Shown: positions 52,249 through 61,900, counted from the first letter of the stretch. The stretch is 64,000 bases of DNA from Nocardioides insulae DSM 17944 (GCF_000422825.1 NZ_AUGU01000013.1:248001-312000), one strand, 5' to 3'. Numbers and translations: made by a program. Notes: a model not told the origin generated them from the sequence alone.

Positions 52249-54059
52249 GCGCTCACCCCCGAGTCGTGGTCGCGTTCGTAGGCATTGACCAGGGCGGCAT
52301 AGGACGGGTCCCGGGTGAGCAGGTCGGCATGTGTGCCGCGGTCGGTGATCCGGCCGTGCTCGAGGTGCACCACTTCGTCAGCGAGCGCGATGGTGGCCTT
52401 GCGATAGGCGACCACCACCACGGTCGTGGCGGAGGCGCCGTCGCCGGCTGGCGCGGCGGATGCGGTGGCGGCGCGGAGTGCCGCCAGGATGCGCTGCTCG
52501 ACCTCGGGGTCGACCGCCGAGGTGGCGTCGTCCAGGATCAGCACCCGGGGACGACGGACCAGTGCCCGGGCCAGCGAGATGCGTTGCCGCTGCCCGCCGG
52601 ACAGGGAGGTCCCGCGCTCGCCCAACTGGCTGTCGAGGCCGTGCGGCAGGGCGGCGACGAACCCGTCTGCCTGGGCGATCCGCAACGCTTCCCACACCTC
52701 CTCGTCGGAGAAGTCGGCACCCAGGGTGATGTTGCCGCGCACGGTGTCGTCGAAGAGGAACGCGGACTGCGGGACCACCGACATGACGGTGGCGAGTTCA
52801 CCGGGGGCGAGGTCGCGCAGGTCGATGCCGTCCAGGGTGACCCGGCCGTGGTCGGGGTCGATCAGGCGGGCCAGCAGCATGGTGAGGGTGCTCTTGCCGG
52901 AAGCGGTCGCGCCGACCACGGCCACGGTCCGGCCGGAGTCGACGGCGAGGTCCAGGTCGTCCAGCAGTGCCGGCCCGCCGGCATGGGCATAGCTCAATCC
53001 CTCCGTCTCGAGGCGGGCGCCGCCGGCACCGGACGGGGCGGGCACCTCGCCGTACGTCGTCTCGCTGGCGGCGTCGAGCACGGAGCGCACCCGCCGGTAG
53101 CCGACGACGCTGCGGGGCAGCTCGCCGAGCAGCCAGCCGAAGGAGCGGATCGGGAAGGACACCACGGTCAGCAGATAGCTGACCTGCACCACCGCCCCGG
53201 CCTCGGTGTCGCCGGCGAGCACCCGGGCGACGCCCACGGCGAGCACCACCAGCACCGCCAGCTGAGGCAGCGCGGCCAGGGTGGGGTCGAAGGCCGCCCG
53301 GATCGCACCCGCCTTGATGTTGACGTCGCGCAGCGCGGTCGCCTTGGCGTCGAAGCGCAGGGTCTCCTCGTCCTCCCGCCCGAGCGTCTTGACCACCATC
53401 GCCCCGTCGAAGGACTCGTGGGCGACCTCGCTGAGCTCCGCGCGGTACTGCTGGGCGCGGGTCATCAGCGGCGAGGTGAAGCGCTGGTAGGCCAGGTTGA
53501 CCGCGATCACCAGCGGGAAGACCAGCAGGCCGACCATGGCCAGCACCAGGTCGGCGGCAAGCATCTGGGCGACCGCGATGATCATCATCGCGAGGGTCCC
53601 GATCGCCATCGGCAGCGGCGCGATCGGCGCCCACGCCGCCTCGACGTCGGAGTTGGCGTTGGAGAGCAGTTGGCCGGTGGGGTGCTGGTGGTGCCAGGCC
53701 AGCGGGAGTTCGAGGTAGCGACGGGTGACCGACCGGCGATAGTGCGCCTGCATGCGGTACTGCATCACCCCAGCGCCGAGCCGCCGGGCGATGACCCCCA
53801 CGGCACGCAGGATCGCCAAACCCAGGAAGAGACCCAGCACCGCCCAGAGCCAACCGGACCCGATCTCGCCGTCGCGGAAGGCCGGCAGGATGACATGGTC
53901 GGTTGCCCAGCCCAGCACCCAGGCGTCCGCCACGGTCAGCGCGCCGAACAGCGCACTGCCCAGGGTGGAGAGGGTGAATACGAACGGCTCCCGCTTGATC
54001 GCCACCCACAAGACCTTGAATCCGTCCAGGGTGGTGGCACGTCTCACCCCGTCGCTCAC
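52245..54059 (-). CDS. ABC exporter subunit with degenerate ATPase site
   Basis: A 604-residue permease-ATPase, partner of the 50452 protein. Walker A GATASGKST (383-391) and the signature LSGGQ (486-490) are good. Walker B ends in LILDD, with Asp511 in place of the catalytic Glu, and the switch position is Tyr552 (VVAYRKATI) in place of His. GTG 54059 lies 7 nt after TAGGGT on the same strand, so the mRNA is probably leaderless. The complementary defects in the two subunits fit the heterodimeric exporter class typified by TM287/288 and BmrCD. Confidence 0.94.
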   Translation of the reverse strand: MSDGVRRATTLDGFKVLWVAIKREPFVFTLSTLGSALFGALTVADAWVLGWATDHVILPAFRDGEIGSGWLWAVLGLFLGLAILRAVGVIARRLGAGVMQYRMQAHYRRSVTRRYLELPLAWHHQHPTGQLLSNANSDVEAAWAPIAPLPMAIGTLAMMIIAVAQMLAADLVLAMVGLLVFPLVIAVNLAYQRFTSPLMTRAQQYRAELSEVAHESFDGAMVVKTLGREDEETLRFDAKATALRDVNIKAGAIRAAFDPTLAALPQLAVLVVLAVGVARVLAGDTEAGAVVQVSYLLTVVSFPIRSFGWLLGELPRSVVGYRRVRSVLDAASETTYGEVPAPSGAGGARLETEGLSYAHAGGPALLDDLDLAVDSGRTVAVVGATASGKSTLTMLLARLIDPDHGRVTLDGIDLRDLAPGELATVMSVVPQSAFLFDDTVRGNITLGADFSDEEVWEALRIAQADGFVAALPHGLDSQLGERGTSLSGGQRQRISLARALVRRPRVLILDDATSAVDPEVEQRILAALRAATASAAPAGDGASATTVVVVAYRKATIALADEVVHLEHGRITDRGTHADLLTRDPSYAALVNAYERDHDSGVSA

Positions 54060-54377
54060 CCGACACACCCTAAACGGGGGTGCTTCACCCCGCTCGGCGC
54101 GGGGATGGCGGCCGGCGGCCGAGGACGTCGGCGTTCTCGTCCTGGCGACGCGACGCGAACTCGTCGTGCTGGGCGGCGAGGCCGCCCGGTTCGGCGAATA
54201 ACTGCGTACCGTGGTCGGCAAGGCGCTCGGCGAGAGGTCGGTCTCCTCCCCTGCTTGCCGCCCTCGGTCTCGGCAACCGGGTGCGGGTCGTCCCGGCGGG
54301 GTCCCGGTGGCGGCCCTCGGGGCGGCGCTGTTGCCCGAAGGAGCACGCTCGGAAGGAAGTCAGCCTGAGGTGAGCTC
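54060..54377. other. 318-bp divergent gap, ABC exporter / nagA
   Basis: TAGGGT at 54072-54067 (minus) is the exporter -10. On the plus strand, GAGGT lies 7 nt before ATG 54378. Small open frames up to 97 codons exist on both strands but have arginine/serine-rich translations without support. I saw no DasR-type palindrome, which might be expected near nag genes. Confidence 0.4.
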
Positions 54378-55535
54378 ATGAGCGACTCCCCCACACTCCA
54401 CGTGCGCGGCGGCCGAGACGTCCACGACCGCCCGCTCTCCCTGCTCCTCGAGAACGGCGTGATCGCACGCCTGGATCGGGACGCGGCGGCCGCGCCGCCC
54501 GACACGCCGCTCCTGGACGCCACCGGCCTGCTGGTCCTGCCCGGACTGCTCGACCTGCAGGTCAACGGCGCCGGCGGCGTCGACGTGACCGACTCCCCCG
54601 AACGGCTCTGGGCTGTGGGCGCCATGCTGCCGGCGTACGGCGTCACCGCGTGGGTGCCGACCGTGATCACCTCGGCCCCCGAGGCCCGGACCACCGCACT
54701 GCGGACGCTGGCCTCAGGGCCCCCGCCCGGCTGGCGGGGCGCCGTACCCCTCGGCCTGCACTTCGAAGGCCCTTTCCTGGCGCCCGCTCGACGCGGTGCA
54801 CACCCGGAGCGGTGGCTGCGTTCCCCCGACCCCGGGGAGACCTCCGGGTGGAGCCGTGCGGCCGGCGTCCTGATGGCGACGATCGCTCCCGAACTGCCCG
54901 GCGCGCTGTCCCTCATCGAGGAACTCTCCGCGCGCGGGGTCGTGGTGAGCGTGGGCCATACCACCGCCACCGTCGACCAGGCCCGGGCCGCCGTCGGGGC
55001 GGGCGCCCGGCTGGTCACCCACCTCGGCAACGCGATGCCCCCGCTACTCGCCCGAGACCCCGGTCCGGTCGGGCTGGTGCTGGCCGAGGACACCCTGGTG
55101 GCCGGGGTGATCGCCGACGGCCATCATCTGGCTCCCGAGTTCCTGACCACGGTGTGGCGCGCGCTGGGACCCCGGCGGGTCCTGGCGGTCACCGACACCA
55201 CCGCGGCACTGGGGGTGCCGGACGGGCCGAGCAGGCTCGGCGGCCAGGATGTCGTCGTCCGCGACGGCACGGTCCGACTCCTCGATGGCACCCTCGCCGG
55301 TTCGGCCGCGAGCCTGCCGCACTGCCTCCGCGTGCTGCGAGACGTCACCGGGGCCTCGCTGCCGGACGTCGTCGCCACCGCGACCTCCACTCCGTCGGAG
55401 CTCCTCGGCGACCCGGCGCGTGGCCGGCTCCGGCCGGGTGCGCGCGCCGACGTCCTGCTCGTCGATCCGGATCTCGGGGTACGTGCCACGCTGGTCGGAG
55501 GACACGTCGTCCACCGAGACCCGAGGCCGCACTGA
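54378..55535 (+). CDS. nagA: N-acetylglucosamine-6-phosphate deacetylase
   Basis: A 385-residue amidohydrolase that removes acetate from GlcNAc-6-P, from recycled peptidoglycan or chitin. GLLDLQVNGAGGVDVTD (~56-72) is the NagA start of the barrel; HFEGPFL holds the metal-binding Glu, VSVGHTTAT and THLGNAMPPL the His residues (the family norm is THLFNAM), and LAVTDTTAALG the catalytic Asp. Ribosome site GAGGT precedes ATG 54378. The stop shares a base with nagB (TGATG), coupling the pair. Confidence 0.94.
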   Translation: MSDSPTLHVRGGRDVHDRPLSLLLENGVIARLDRDAAAAPPDTPLLDATGLLVLPGLLDLQVNGAGGVDVTDSPERLWAVGAMLPAYGVTAWVPTVITSAPEARTTALRTLASGPPPGWRGAVPLGLHFEGPFLAPARRGAHPERWLRSPDPGETSGWSRAAGVLMATIAPELPGALSLIEELSARGVVVSVGHTTATVDQARAAVGAGARLVTHLGNAMPPLLARDPGPVGLVLAEDTLVAGVIADGHHLAPEFLTTVWRALGPRRVLAVTDTTAALGVPDGPSRLGGQDVVVRDGTVRLLDGTLAGSAASLPHCLRVLRDVTGASLPDVVATATSTPSELLGDPARGRLRPGARADVLLVDPDLGVRATLVGGHVVHRDPRPH

Positions 55536-56320
55536 TGGAGATCGTCCCGCTGACCGACGCCGCCCAGGTCGGCCGGATCGGTGCCGACACCGTCGAAGCC
55601 CTGGTGGCCAGCGATCCCGCCGCCGTCCTCGGCCTCGCCACCGGATCCAGCCCGCTCCCGCTCTATCGCGAACTGATCCGACGGCACCGGGACGGCACCG
55701 GTCCGTCGTACGCCCGGGTGCGCACCTTCAACCTGGACGAATACGTCGGCCTCCCCCCTGACCACCCGCAGAGCTACCTGGCCACCATCCGTCGCGAACT
55801 GACCGACCCGATCGGTCTCCCGCGCGCCCAGGTACATGGGCCGGACGTGACCCCGGAGGGCCTGCCCGAGGCCGGGGAACGCTACGAGCGGGCGATCGCC
55901 TCCGCTGGCGGGATCGACCTCCAGATCCTCGGCATCGGCGGCGACGGACACCTCGCCTTCAACGAGCCCGGCTCCTCCCTCGCCTCCCTCACCCGGATCA
56001 CGACCCTGACCCAGCGCACGCGCTCGGACAACGCCCGGTTCTTCGACTCGCCCGACGACGTCCCCCGGCACGTCCTGACCCAAGGACTCGGCACCATCCG
56101 CCGGGCCGCTCACCTGCTGCTCGTGGCCACCGGCCGGGACAAGGCGGTCGCGGTCGCCGCAGCGTTGGAGGGGCCGGTCTCGGCCTCCTGCCCCGCCTCC
56201 GTCGTGCAGTTGCACCGGCATGTGACCGTGCTGCTCGACGAGGCAGCCGCCGCGCAGCTGGGCCGGCTCGACTACTACCGGGAGGTGTACGCCGCCAAGC
56301 CGGACTGGCGGGGACACTGA
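55535..56320 (+). CDS. nagB: Glucosamine-6-phosphate deaminase
   Basis: A 261-residue enzyme turning glucosamine-6-P into fructose-6-P and ammonia. GLATGSSPLPLYREL binds phosphate; FNLDEYVGLPPDHPQSY holds the catalytic Asp; GIGGDGHLAFNEPGSSL holds the Asp/His/Glu active site. Length matches the family. ATG 55535 overlaps the nagA stop by one base. With nagA it feeds amino sugars into glycolysis. Confidence 0.96.
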   Translation: MEIVPLTDAAQVGRIGADTVEALVASDPAAVLGLATGSSPLPLYRELIRRHRDGTGPSYARVRTFNLDEYVGLPPDHPQSYLATIRRELTDPIGLPRAQVHGPDVTPEGLPEAGERYERAIASAGGIDLQILGIGGDGHLAFNEPGSSLASLTRITTLTQRTRSDNARFFDSPDDVPRHVLTQGLGTIRRAAHLLLVATGRDKAVAVAAALEGPVSASCPASVVQLHRHVTVLLDEAAAAQLGRLDYYREVYAAKPDWRGH

Positions 56321-56357
56321 GCCACCGCCTCCATCGCCCCTCTCCTACAGTGGCGCC

Positions 56358-56936
56358 ATGACGACTCTCGCCCGCCGGGAACGCGCGGCCCTGTGCGACC
56401 TCGCCCTCGTCCTCGGTCCCGACGTCCCGACCCTCTGCGACGGCTGGACCGCCCGGGACCTGGTGCGCCACCTCGTCGTGCGCGAGCGCCCGTGGCTGCA
56501 CCTGCACACCGAGGGCGTGCCCGGTTCCTACGACGAACTGGTCGCCATGGCCCGCACCGCGCCGCATGTGCTCGGCCTGGTCTCCGCGCTCGATCGCACC
56601 ATGAACACGGTCGAGTTCTTCGTCCACCACGAGGACCTACGGCGGGCTCAGCCCGACTGGGAACCCCGCGCGCTGCTCCCCGAGGACGAGGTCGAGCTGT
56701 GGAAGAGCCTGGGCACCCTCGGCCGGGTGCTGGCCCTCAAGGCGAAGGGCCCCCTGGTCGTCCGCGCCGGCTCCCACGTCCTCACCCTGCGGCGCGGAGA
56801 GGACCCGGTCACCATCACCGGACCGGTCGGCGAACTCGTCCTCTTCCTGTTCGGGCGCACCGCGATCGGCGAGGTCTCCTTCGACGGTCCTCCCGACGCC
56901 GTCGCCCGCCTCCAGCGGGTCTCGTTCGGGTTCTGA
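56358..56936 (+). CDS. TIGR03085-type metal-binding protein (DinB/MDMPI-like)
   Basis: A 192-residue protein of the actinobacterial TIGR03085 group, four-helix DinB-like fold. TLCDGWTARDLVRHLVVRE (~25-43) and TVEFFVHHEDLRRAQPDW (~83-100) carry the conserved His residues expected to bind metal. The C-terminal alpha/beta part (~130-192) ends RLQRVSFGF. ATG 56358 is 6 nt after TACAGT, a leaderless start. Relatives use mycothiol or a metal in isomerase and transferase reactions; the substrate here is unknown. Confidence 0.82.
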   Translation: MTTLARRERAALCDLALVLGPDVPTLCDGWTARDLVRHLVVRERPWLHLHTEGVPGSYDELVAMARTAPHVLGLVSALDRTMNTVEFFVHHEDLRRAQPDWEPRALLPEDEVELWKSLGTLGRVLALKAKGPLVVRAGSHVLTLRRGEDPVTITGPVGELVLFLFGRTAIGEVSFDGPPDAVARLQRVSFGF

Positions 56937-56990
56937 GGGCCGTGCTGAGGTCCGTTCTGAGGTCCGGGCGCTCGGGATAGGGTCGCCCCC

Positions 56991-57560
56991 GTGGCGATCA
57001 TCTACCCCGCGACCATCTCCCCCACCAAGGCCGAACTCCTCGATCAGTGGGTGCCCACCCAGTCGTGGTGGCCCGGTGACGACGACGTCCAGGAGATCGC
57101 CAGCTACCGCTTCGACGATCCCGACGGCCAGGTCGGCATCGAGACCTTCCTCCTCCGAGCCGGCGACGAATCCGTCGTACAGGTCCCGATGACCTACCGG
57201 GGCACGCCGGCTCCGGACCCCTCCGCGGCGCTGATCTGCACGATGGAGCACTCGGTGCTCGGCACCCGATGGATCTACGACGCGCCCACCGACCCCACCT
57301 ACCTCGAGGTCGTCCGCCAGGTGATCCTCGAGGGTGGGCGGGAGGTCGCCCTGGAGATCCATCACCCCGACGGCTCGGTGACCACCCGACCCACCACCTG
57401 CACTGTCACCGGCCGGCCCGGCACCGCATCCGACACCCCGGTCGACCCCGTCCTGGCGCTCGAACGCCGCCCCTCCGCCGGCGCGATCCCCACCGGGCCC
57501 GTCCTCGTCGGCACCTGGGAGGGCCAGACCGAGCCCGTCGTACTCGCCCGGCTGATCTGA
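56991..57560 (+). CDS. Stand-alone maltokinase N-terminal cap-like protein
   Basis: A 189-residue cytoplasmic protein. MAIIYPATISPTKAELLDQW and WVPTQSWWPGDDDVQEIASY match my recollection of the Mak N-terminal cap domain, found at the front of maltokinases. IETFLLRAGDESVVQVPMTY and TMEHSVLGTRWIYDAPTDPT follow. No kinase domain is present here or next door, so it may bind rather than act. GTG 56991 lies 7 nt after TAGGGT, a leaderless pattern. The function is not known. Confidence 0.75.
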   Translation: MAIIYPATISPTKAELLDQWVPTQSWWPGDDDVQEIASYRFDDPDGQVGIETFLLRAGDESVVQVPMTYRGTPAPDPSAALICTMEHSVLGTRWIYDAPTDPTYLEVVRQVILEGGREVALEIHHPDGSVTTRPTTCTVTGRPGTASDTPVDPVLALERRPSAGAIPTGPVLVGTWEGQTEPVVLARLI

Positions 57561-57694
57561 CCTCTCGCCCCGGTCCAGTCGGTTCAGCCCCTGTCCACAG
57601 CAGGCGGATGGGCGGTTTCTGTCACGCCGGTTTGCGCTTAGGGTTCCGGGCACGGCACCGGATGAGTGGTGCCGATCTCGGAAAGGAACCCACC

Positions 57695-58267
57695 ATGAGG
57701 CGCCCCCACGCCCCCTTGGCCGCGCTCGCCACTGCTGCTCTTCTCCTCGGCACCACCGCCTGCCAGGACGACACCCCTACGGCCTCCCCCTCCCCCGCGC
57801 CGAGCACCTCCACGGCCACCACCCCCTCGCCCACCACGCCCCAGCCCCCCGTCATGCCCGACGCCGCCAGGCAGCACACCAAAGCCGGCGCGATCGCCTT
57901 CGCGAAGCACTTCTTTGCGACATCGGACTACGCCCAATCGCACCTAGACCCGAATTCGGTGAGCGCGCTGTCTTCGCCCACGTGCGCGGGTTGCAATGGC
58001 GGGATCGAATCAATAAGACGAGTCAAGCGCGCGAATGGTTCGTACTCAGGCGGAGAAACCCGGCCAACAAATTTCAAGGTCGAGGGATCAAAGGCTGGAA
58101 ATCTTGTGACCTACGAAGTCACCGCCGACCTATATAACACGAAGCAGGAAATTTCCTATCCAGGAAAGCGAAAGAGAGAAGTCTATCCTCCTGGCACCAT
58201 CACGATCCGCCTGACGCTCATTCCTCATCGCTCCGACTGGCAAGTTGCCATCTTGGAGGAGGCGTGA
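57695..58267 (+). CDS. DUF6318-type lipoprotein
   Basis: A 190-residue lipoprotein with signal peptide LAALATAALLLGTTACQDDT (Cys at about 24) and a Ser/Pro/Thr linker to ~55. The DUF6318 domain then begins ARQHTKAGAIAFAKHFF and contains SPTCAGCNGGIESIRRV with a probable disulfide. AAAGGA precedes ATG 57695. Codon use is normal through about residue 80, then falls to AT-rich codons (ATA, AGA, CTA). The gene overlaps the next one (GTGA). Confidence 0.85.
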   Translation: MRRPHAPLAALATAALLLGTTACQDDTPTASPSPAPSTSTATTPSPTTPQPPVMPDAARQHTKAGAIAFAKHFFATSDYAQSHLDPNSVSALSSPTCAGCNGGIESIRRVKRANGSYSGGETRPTNFKVEGSKAGNLVTYEVTADLYNTKQEISYPGKRKREVYPPGTITIRLTLIPHRSDWQVAILEEA

Positions 58268-59106
58268 AGTCGACGCTCACCGGCGCAGCCCTAGTAATCC
58301 TTCTTGTTGCTGGATTTGTCGTTGACAGGGCCCAAGCAGATCCCACCGCTGGCGGTTCGGGCAATTCATTCTTCGCCGACGGCCTCGAGGCCGATCATGA
58401 ATCGTCCGACGCCTCTCCGCAGCCAACCAGTTCTGCAGGCAGCAACGAGCTTCCTGCGGGATCCTGGCAGCATTCGACACACTGCACACTAGGGGGCGCG
58501 CAAACGTGTGCCGATGGCACACATATTCTCTGCGATGATGGCGAGACCGTGCGCGAGAGCACCTGGTACGAAACAACTTCGGGCGAGATTCTCTTCTTGA
58601 ACGACAATTGCCAAGACGATGCAGGCGCCGGACCGCCGCGGCCGCAACTGACCCTGGCTGACATCCAGCGCGCCTTCAGACGCCTTCCGATGCCAGCAGC
58701 GCCTCTGCAGATCCAGCCCCCGGACCATCGGACGCTGGTGAACTTCGAGACCAACTTCTACACCCAGGCCGAGCCCTTCACCCGAACGGTCACCCTGCTC
58801 GGCCGCAAGGTCGACTTCGATATCGAAGCGAGCGGGTTCACCTGGAACTTCGGCGACGGGCAGAGCCGCACGACCGACCATCCCGGCGCGGCGTACCCGG
58901 ACCTGCTCATCACCCACCGCTACCTCGACCGCGGCACGGTCTCGGTCAACCTCACGACGACCTACACCGCCGACTACCGCGTCGACGGCGGCGCCTGGCA
59001 GGTCGTGCCCGGCCAAGCGACCGTCCCCGGCACCGCCGTGTCCCTGCAGGTTCTGGGGGCCCGGGCGGTCCTCACCGCACCTCAGACCACTCAGCGCACC
59101 GGGTGA
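58264..59106 (+). CDS. Secreted or membrane-anchored PKD-like domain protein
   Basis: A 280-residue exported protein. The signal or anchor is [20 protein letters not shown] (4-23). Residues ~70-120 are Cys-rich ([23 protein letters not shown]) with likely disulfides. A PKD-like fold follows at ~185-265: [20 protein letters not shown], then [22 protein letters not shown] 58264 overlaps the DUF6318 stop, so the two exported proteins are probably a pair. The first ~140 codons are AT-rich and the rest is GC-rich. Its last 16 nt overlap the 3' end of hisF. Confidence 0.8.
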   Translation: MKSTLTGAALVILLVAGFVVDRAQADPTAGGSGNSFFADGLEADHESSDASPQPTSSAGSNELPAGSWQHSTHCTLGGAQTCADGTHILCDDGETVRESTWYETTSGEILFLNDNCQDDAGAGPPRPQLTLADIQRAFRRLPMPAAPLQIQPPDHRTLVNFETNFYTQAEPFTRTVTLLGRKVDFDIEASGFTWNFGDGQSRTTDHPGAAYPDLLITHRYLDRGTVSVNLTTTYTADYRVDGGAWQVVPGQATVPGTAVSLQVLGARAVLTAPQTTQRTG

Positions 59107-59852
59107 CCCGCTGAGCGCAGAGCGCCCTTGACCTCCGCAACGCGCACCTTCCCGAAGTGGAAGATGGTGGCGGCGAGTACCGCGTCCGCGCCGGCCTCGA
59201 CGGCAGGCGGGAAGTGCTCGGCAGCCCCCGCCCCACCCGACGCGATCACCGGGATCGAGACCTCGCGTCGTACGGCGCCCAGGAGTTCGAGATCGAAGCC
59301 GTCCTCGGTGCCGTCCGCGTCCATCGCATTGAGCAGGATCTCCCCTGCGCCCAGCTCAGCGGCCCGCGCAGCCCATCCGATCGCGTCGAGGCCTGCCGAC
59401 TGTCGGCCGCCGTGGGTGGTCACCTCGAACCCCGAATCTGTGCCGGCCGCCCGGCGGGCGTCGACGGAGAGCACGAGCACCTGGTTGCCGAACCGATCGG
59501 CGACCTCGCTGATCAGTTCCGGACGGCGGATGGCCGCGGTGTTGATCGCCACCTTGTCGGCGCCGGCACGCAAGAGCCGATCGACATCCTCGACCGAGGA
59601 GACACCGCCACCGACGGTGAGCGGGATGAAGACCTGCTCGGCGGTACGCGAGACGATCTCCATCGTGGTGGCCCGTCCCTCGTGCGAGGCGGAGATGTCG
59701 AGGAAGGTGAGCTCGTCGGCCCCCTCCGCGTCGTAGGTGCGGGCGAGCTCGACCGGGTCCCCGGCGTCGCGCAACTGCTTGAAGTTGATGCCCTTGACCA
59801 CCCGGCCGGCGTCGACGTCCAGGCACGGGATCACGCGGACCGAGAGGCTCAT
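59091..59852 (-). CDS. hisF: Imidazole glycerol phosphate synthase, cyclase subunit
   Basis: A 253-residue TIM barrel that with HisH makes the imidazole ring. [19 protein letters not shown] carries the first catalytic Asp (D12), and [10 protein letters not shown] the second region. [18 protein letters not shown] and [13 protein letters not shown] are the two phosphate sites. ATG 59852 overlaps the priA stop (ATGA). Its 3' end overlaps the PKD gene convergently by 16 nt. Confidence 0.97.
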   Translation of the reverse strand: MSLSVRVIPCLDVDAGRVVKGINFKQLRDAGDPVELARTYDAEGADELTFLDISASHEGRATTMEIVSRTAEQVFIPLTVGGGVSSVEDVDRLLRAGADKVAINTAAIRRPELISEVADRFGNQVLVLSVDARRAAGTDSGFEVTTHGGRQSAGLDAIGWAARAAELGAGEILLNAMDADGTEDGFDLELLGAVRREVSIPVIASGGAGAAEHFPPAVEAGADAVLAATIFHFGKVRVAEVKGALRSAGHPVR

Positions 59853-60586
59853 CGGCGCGCGCCCCGGGTCAGTGCGAGGGCGTCCTCCAGGGTGAACTGA
59901 CCGGTGTAGAGCGCGGTGCCCGCGATCGCCCCCTCGACCCCGTCACCGACGAGCCCTGCCAACGCCTCGATGTCGGCGAGCGTGGTAACCCCGCCGGAGG
60001 CGACCACCGGCCGGTCGGTGCGGGAGCAGACGTCGCGGAGCAGATCGAGGTTGGGTCCCTGGAGCATGCCGTCCTTGTTCACGTCCGTGACGACGTACCG
60101 GGCGCAGCCCTCGGCGTCGAGTCGGGTCAGCGTCTCGTAGAGGTCGCCGCCGTCACGGGTCCAGCCCCGCGCGGCGAGCACGGTGCCGCGGACGTCGAGG
60201 CCGATCGCGATCCGGTCGCCGTAGGTCGCGATCGCCTTGGCGCACCACTCCGGCTGCTCCAGCGCAGCGGTGCCGATGTTGACCCGGCGACACCCGGTGG
60301 CCATCGCCGCGGCCAGCGACTCGTCGTCCCGGATGCCTCCGCTCATCTCGACCTTGATGTCCAGGCGGCCCACGATCTCGGCCTGGAGGTCACGGTTGTG
60401 TCCGTGGCCGAACGCCGCGTCGAGGTCGACCAGGTGGACCCACTCCGCGCCGGCCTCCTGCCAGCGCAGGGCCGCCTCGACCGGGTCACCGAACCGCTTC
60501 TCGGATCCGTCGACCCCCTGCACCAGTTGGACGGCCTGGCCGCCCTTGACGTCGACGGCGGGCAGCAGTTCGAGGTAGTCGCTCAT
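59849..60586 (-). CDS. priA: PriA: bifunctional HisA / TrpF isomerase
   Basis: A 245-residue barrel that isomerises ProFAR for histidine and, in actinobacteria, PRA for tryptophan. [18 protein letters not shown] holds D12; [20 protein letters not shown] the second Asp. [15 protein letters not shown] contains the Arg (R140) and Trp (W142) that let the enzyme take both substrates. No separate trpF occurs in the window, consistent with dual function. TAGGAT at 60601-60596 lies 9 nt before ATG 60586 and could be an internal promoter. Confidence 0.93.
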   Translation of the reverse strand: MSDYLELLPAVDVKGGQAVQLVQGVDGSEKRFGDPVEAALRWQEAGAEWVHLVDLDAAFGHGHNRDLQAEIVGRLDIKVEMSGGIRDDESLAAAMATGCRRVNIGTAALEQPEWCAKAIATYGDRIAIGLDVRGTVLAARGWTRDGGDLYETLTRLDAEGCARYVVTDVNKDGMLQGPNLDLLRDVCSRTDRPVVASGGVTTLADIEALAGLVGDGVEGAIAGTALYTGQFTLEDALALTRGARR

Positions 60587-60626
60587 GATTCTTCGATCCT
60601 AGGTAGAGGGAGGAGTACGACGGCGA

Positions 60627-61274
60627 TCAGGCGGCGCGGAGAGATCCGACCCAGTTGCGCAGCAGGTGCGCACCCGCGTCACCGGACTTCTCCGGGTGGA
60701 ACTGGGTCGCCGTGAGCGGGCCGTTCTCGACGGCCGCGACGAATCGGTCGCCACCGTGCTCGGCCCAGGTGACCAGCGGCGCCTGGGTGCGGTCGTTGGT
60801 GCGCAGGGTCCAGTCACGCACGCCGTAGGAGTGCACGAAGTAGAACCGCTCGTCCGCGATGCCGGCGAACAGCTCGCTGCCCTCCGGCACGGAGAGGGTG
60901 TTCCAGCCCATGTGCGGCACGATCGGGGCCTGGAGCCGCTCGACCACGCCGGGCCACTCGCCGCACCCCTCGGTCTCGACGCCGTGCTCGATGCCCTGCT
61001 CGAAGAGGATCTGCATGCCCACGCAGATCCCGAGGACGGGCCGACCGCCGGAGAGCCGGCGGGCGATGATGCGCTCGCCGCGGATCGCTCGGAGCCCTCG
61101 CATGCAGGCCTCGAAGGCGCCCACTCCGGGCACCACCAGACCGTCCGCAGCCATCGCGGCGTCGAGGTCGCCGGTGAGCTCGACCTCTGCACCCGCCCGC
61201 TCGACCGCGCGCACCGCGGAGCGGAGGTTACCCGAGCCGTAGTCGAGGACGACGACGCTCGGAGCACCGGTCAC
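60627..61274 (-). CDS. hisH: Imidazole glycerol phosphate synthase, glutaminase subunit
   Basis: A 215-residue class I glutamine amidotransferase feeding ammonia to HisF. Nucleophile C84 lies in [14 protein letters not shown]; His193 and Glu195 are in [27 protein letters not shown] and [15 protein letters not shown] are typical. GTG 61274 overlaps the hisB stop (GTGA). Length is usual. A 40-nt gap separates it from priA. Confidence 0.97.
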   Translation of the reverse strand: MTGAPSVVVLDYGSGNLRSAVRAVERAGAEVELTGDLDAAMAADGLVVPGVGAFEACMRGLRAIRGERIIARRLSGGRPVLGICVGMQILFEQGIEHGVETEGCGEWPGVVERLQAPIVPHMGWNTLSVPEGSELFAGIADERFYFVHSYGVRDWTLRTNDRTQAPLVTWAEHGGDRFVAAVENGPLTATQFHPEKSGDAGAHLLRNWVGSLRAA

Positions 61275-61900
61275 AGGGCACCCTTGGTGGACGGGATCCC
61301 AGTCTCGCGGGGATCGAAGGCGACCGCGTCCCGGAAGGCACGGGCGAACGCCTTGAACTGGGTCTCGACGATGTGGTGCGGCTCGCGGCCCGCGAGCACC
61401 CGCACGTGCAGGGCGATGTGGGCGTGGAAGGCGACCGACTCGAAGACGTGCTGGGTCAGCGACCCGAGGTAGGGGACGCTGCCCTCGACACCGCCGCCGA
61501 GACGGACGTACTGCTGCCCTTCGGGCTCGCCACTGTGCACGCAGTAGGGCCGCCCGGACACGTCGACCACGGCCTGGGCGAGGCACTCGTCCAGCGGCAC
61601 CGTCGCGTCGCCGAACCGCCGGATGCCGGCCTTGTCGCCCAGCGCCTCGCGGAGTGCCTGGCCCAACACGATGGCGGTGTCCTCGACGGTGTGGTGCGCG
61701 TCGATGTGGACATCGCCCTTGGCCTGCACCGTGAGGTCGACCAGCGAATGGCGCGCGAAGGAGATCAGCATGTGATCGAAGAAGCCCACGCCGGTGGAGA
61801 CGTCGTGGCGGCCGCTGCCGTCCAGGTCGACCTCGACGACGACGCCGGACTCAGAGGTGGCGCGCTCGATGCGCGCCGTACGGGCGGTGCCCTGGGTCAT
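61271..61900 (-). CDS. hisB: Imidazoleglycerol-phosphate dehydratase
   Basis: A 209-residue manganese enzyme of histidine synthesis. Metal ligands are seen in [29 protein letters not shown] and FHAHIALHV / [10 protein letters not shown]. It is monofunctional, without the phosphatase domain found in E. coli HisB. ATG 61900 overlaps the hisC stop (ATGA). Confidence 0.97.
   Translation of the reverse strand: MTQGTARTARIERATSESGVVVEVDLDGSGRHDVSTGVGFFDHMLISFARHSLVDLTVQAKGDVHIDAHHTVEDTAIVLGQALREALGDKAGIRRFGDATVPLDECLAQAVVDVSGRPYCVHSGEPEGQQYVRLGGGVEGSVPYLGSLTQHVFESVAFHAHIALHVRVLAGREPHHIVETQFKAFARAFRDAVAFDPRETGIPSTKGAL

Noticed and set aside
54080..54373. A 97-codon plus-strand frame before nagA and a 63-codon minus-strand frame in the same gap
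   Set aside because: No ribosome site and a Ser/Arg/Ala composition of chance frames. The gap is better read as a promoter region.
54060..54377. A DasR-type operator controlling nagAB
   Set aside because: No palindrome resembling the ACTGGTCTAGACCAGT-type site was visible in the gap.
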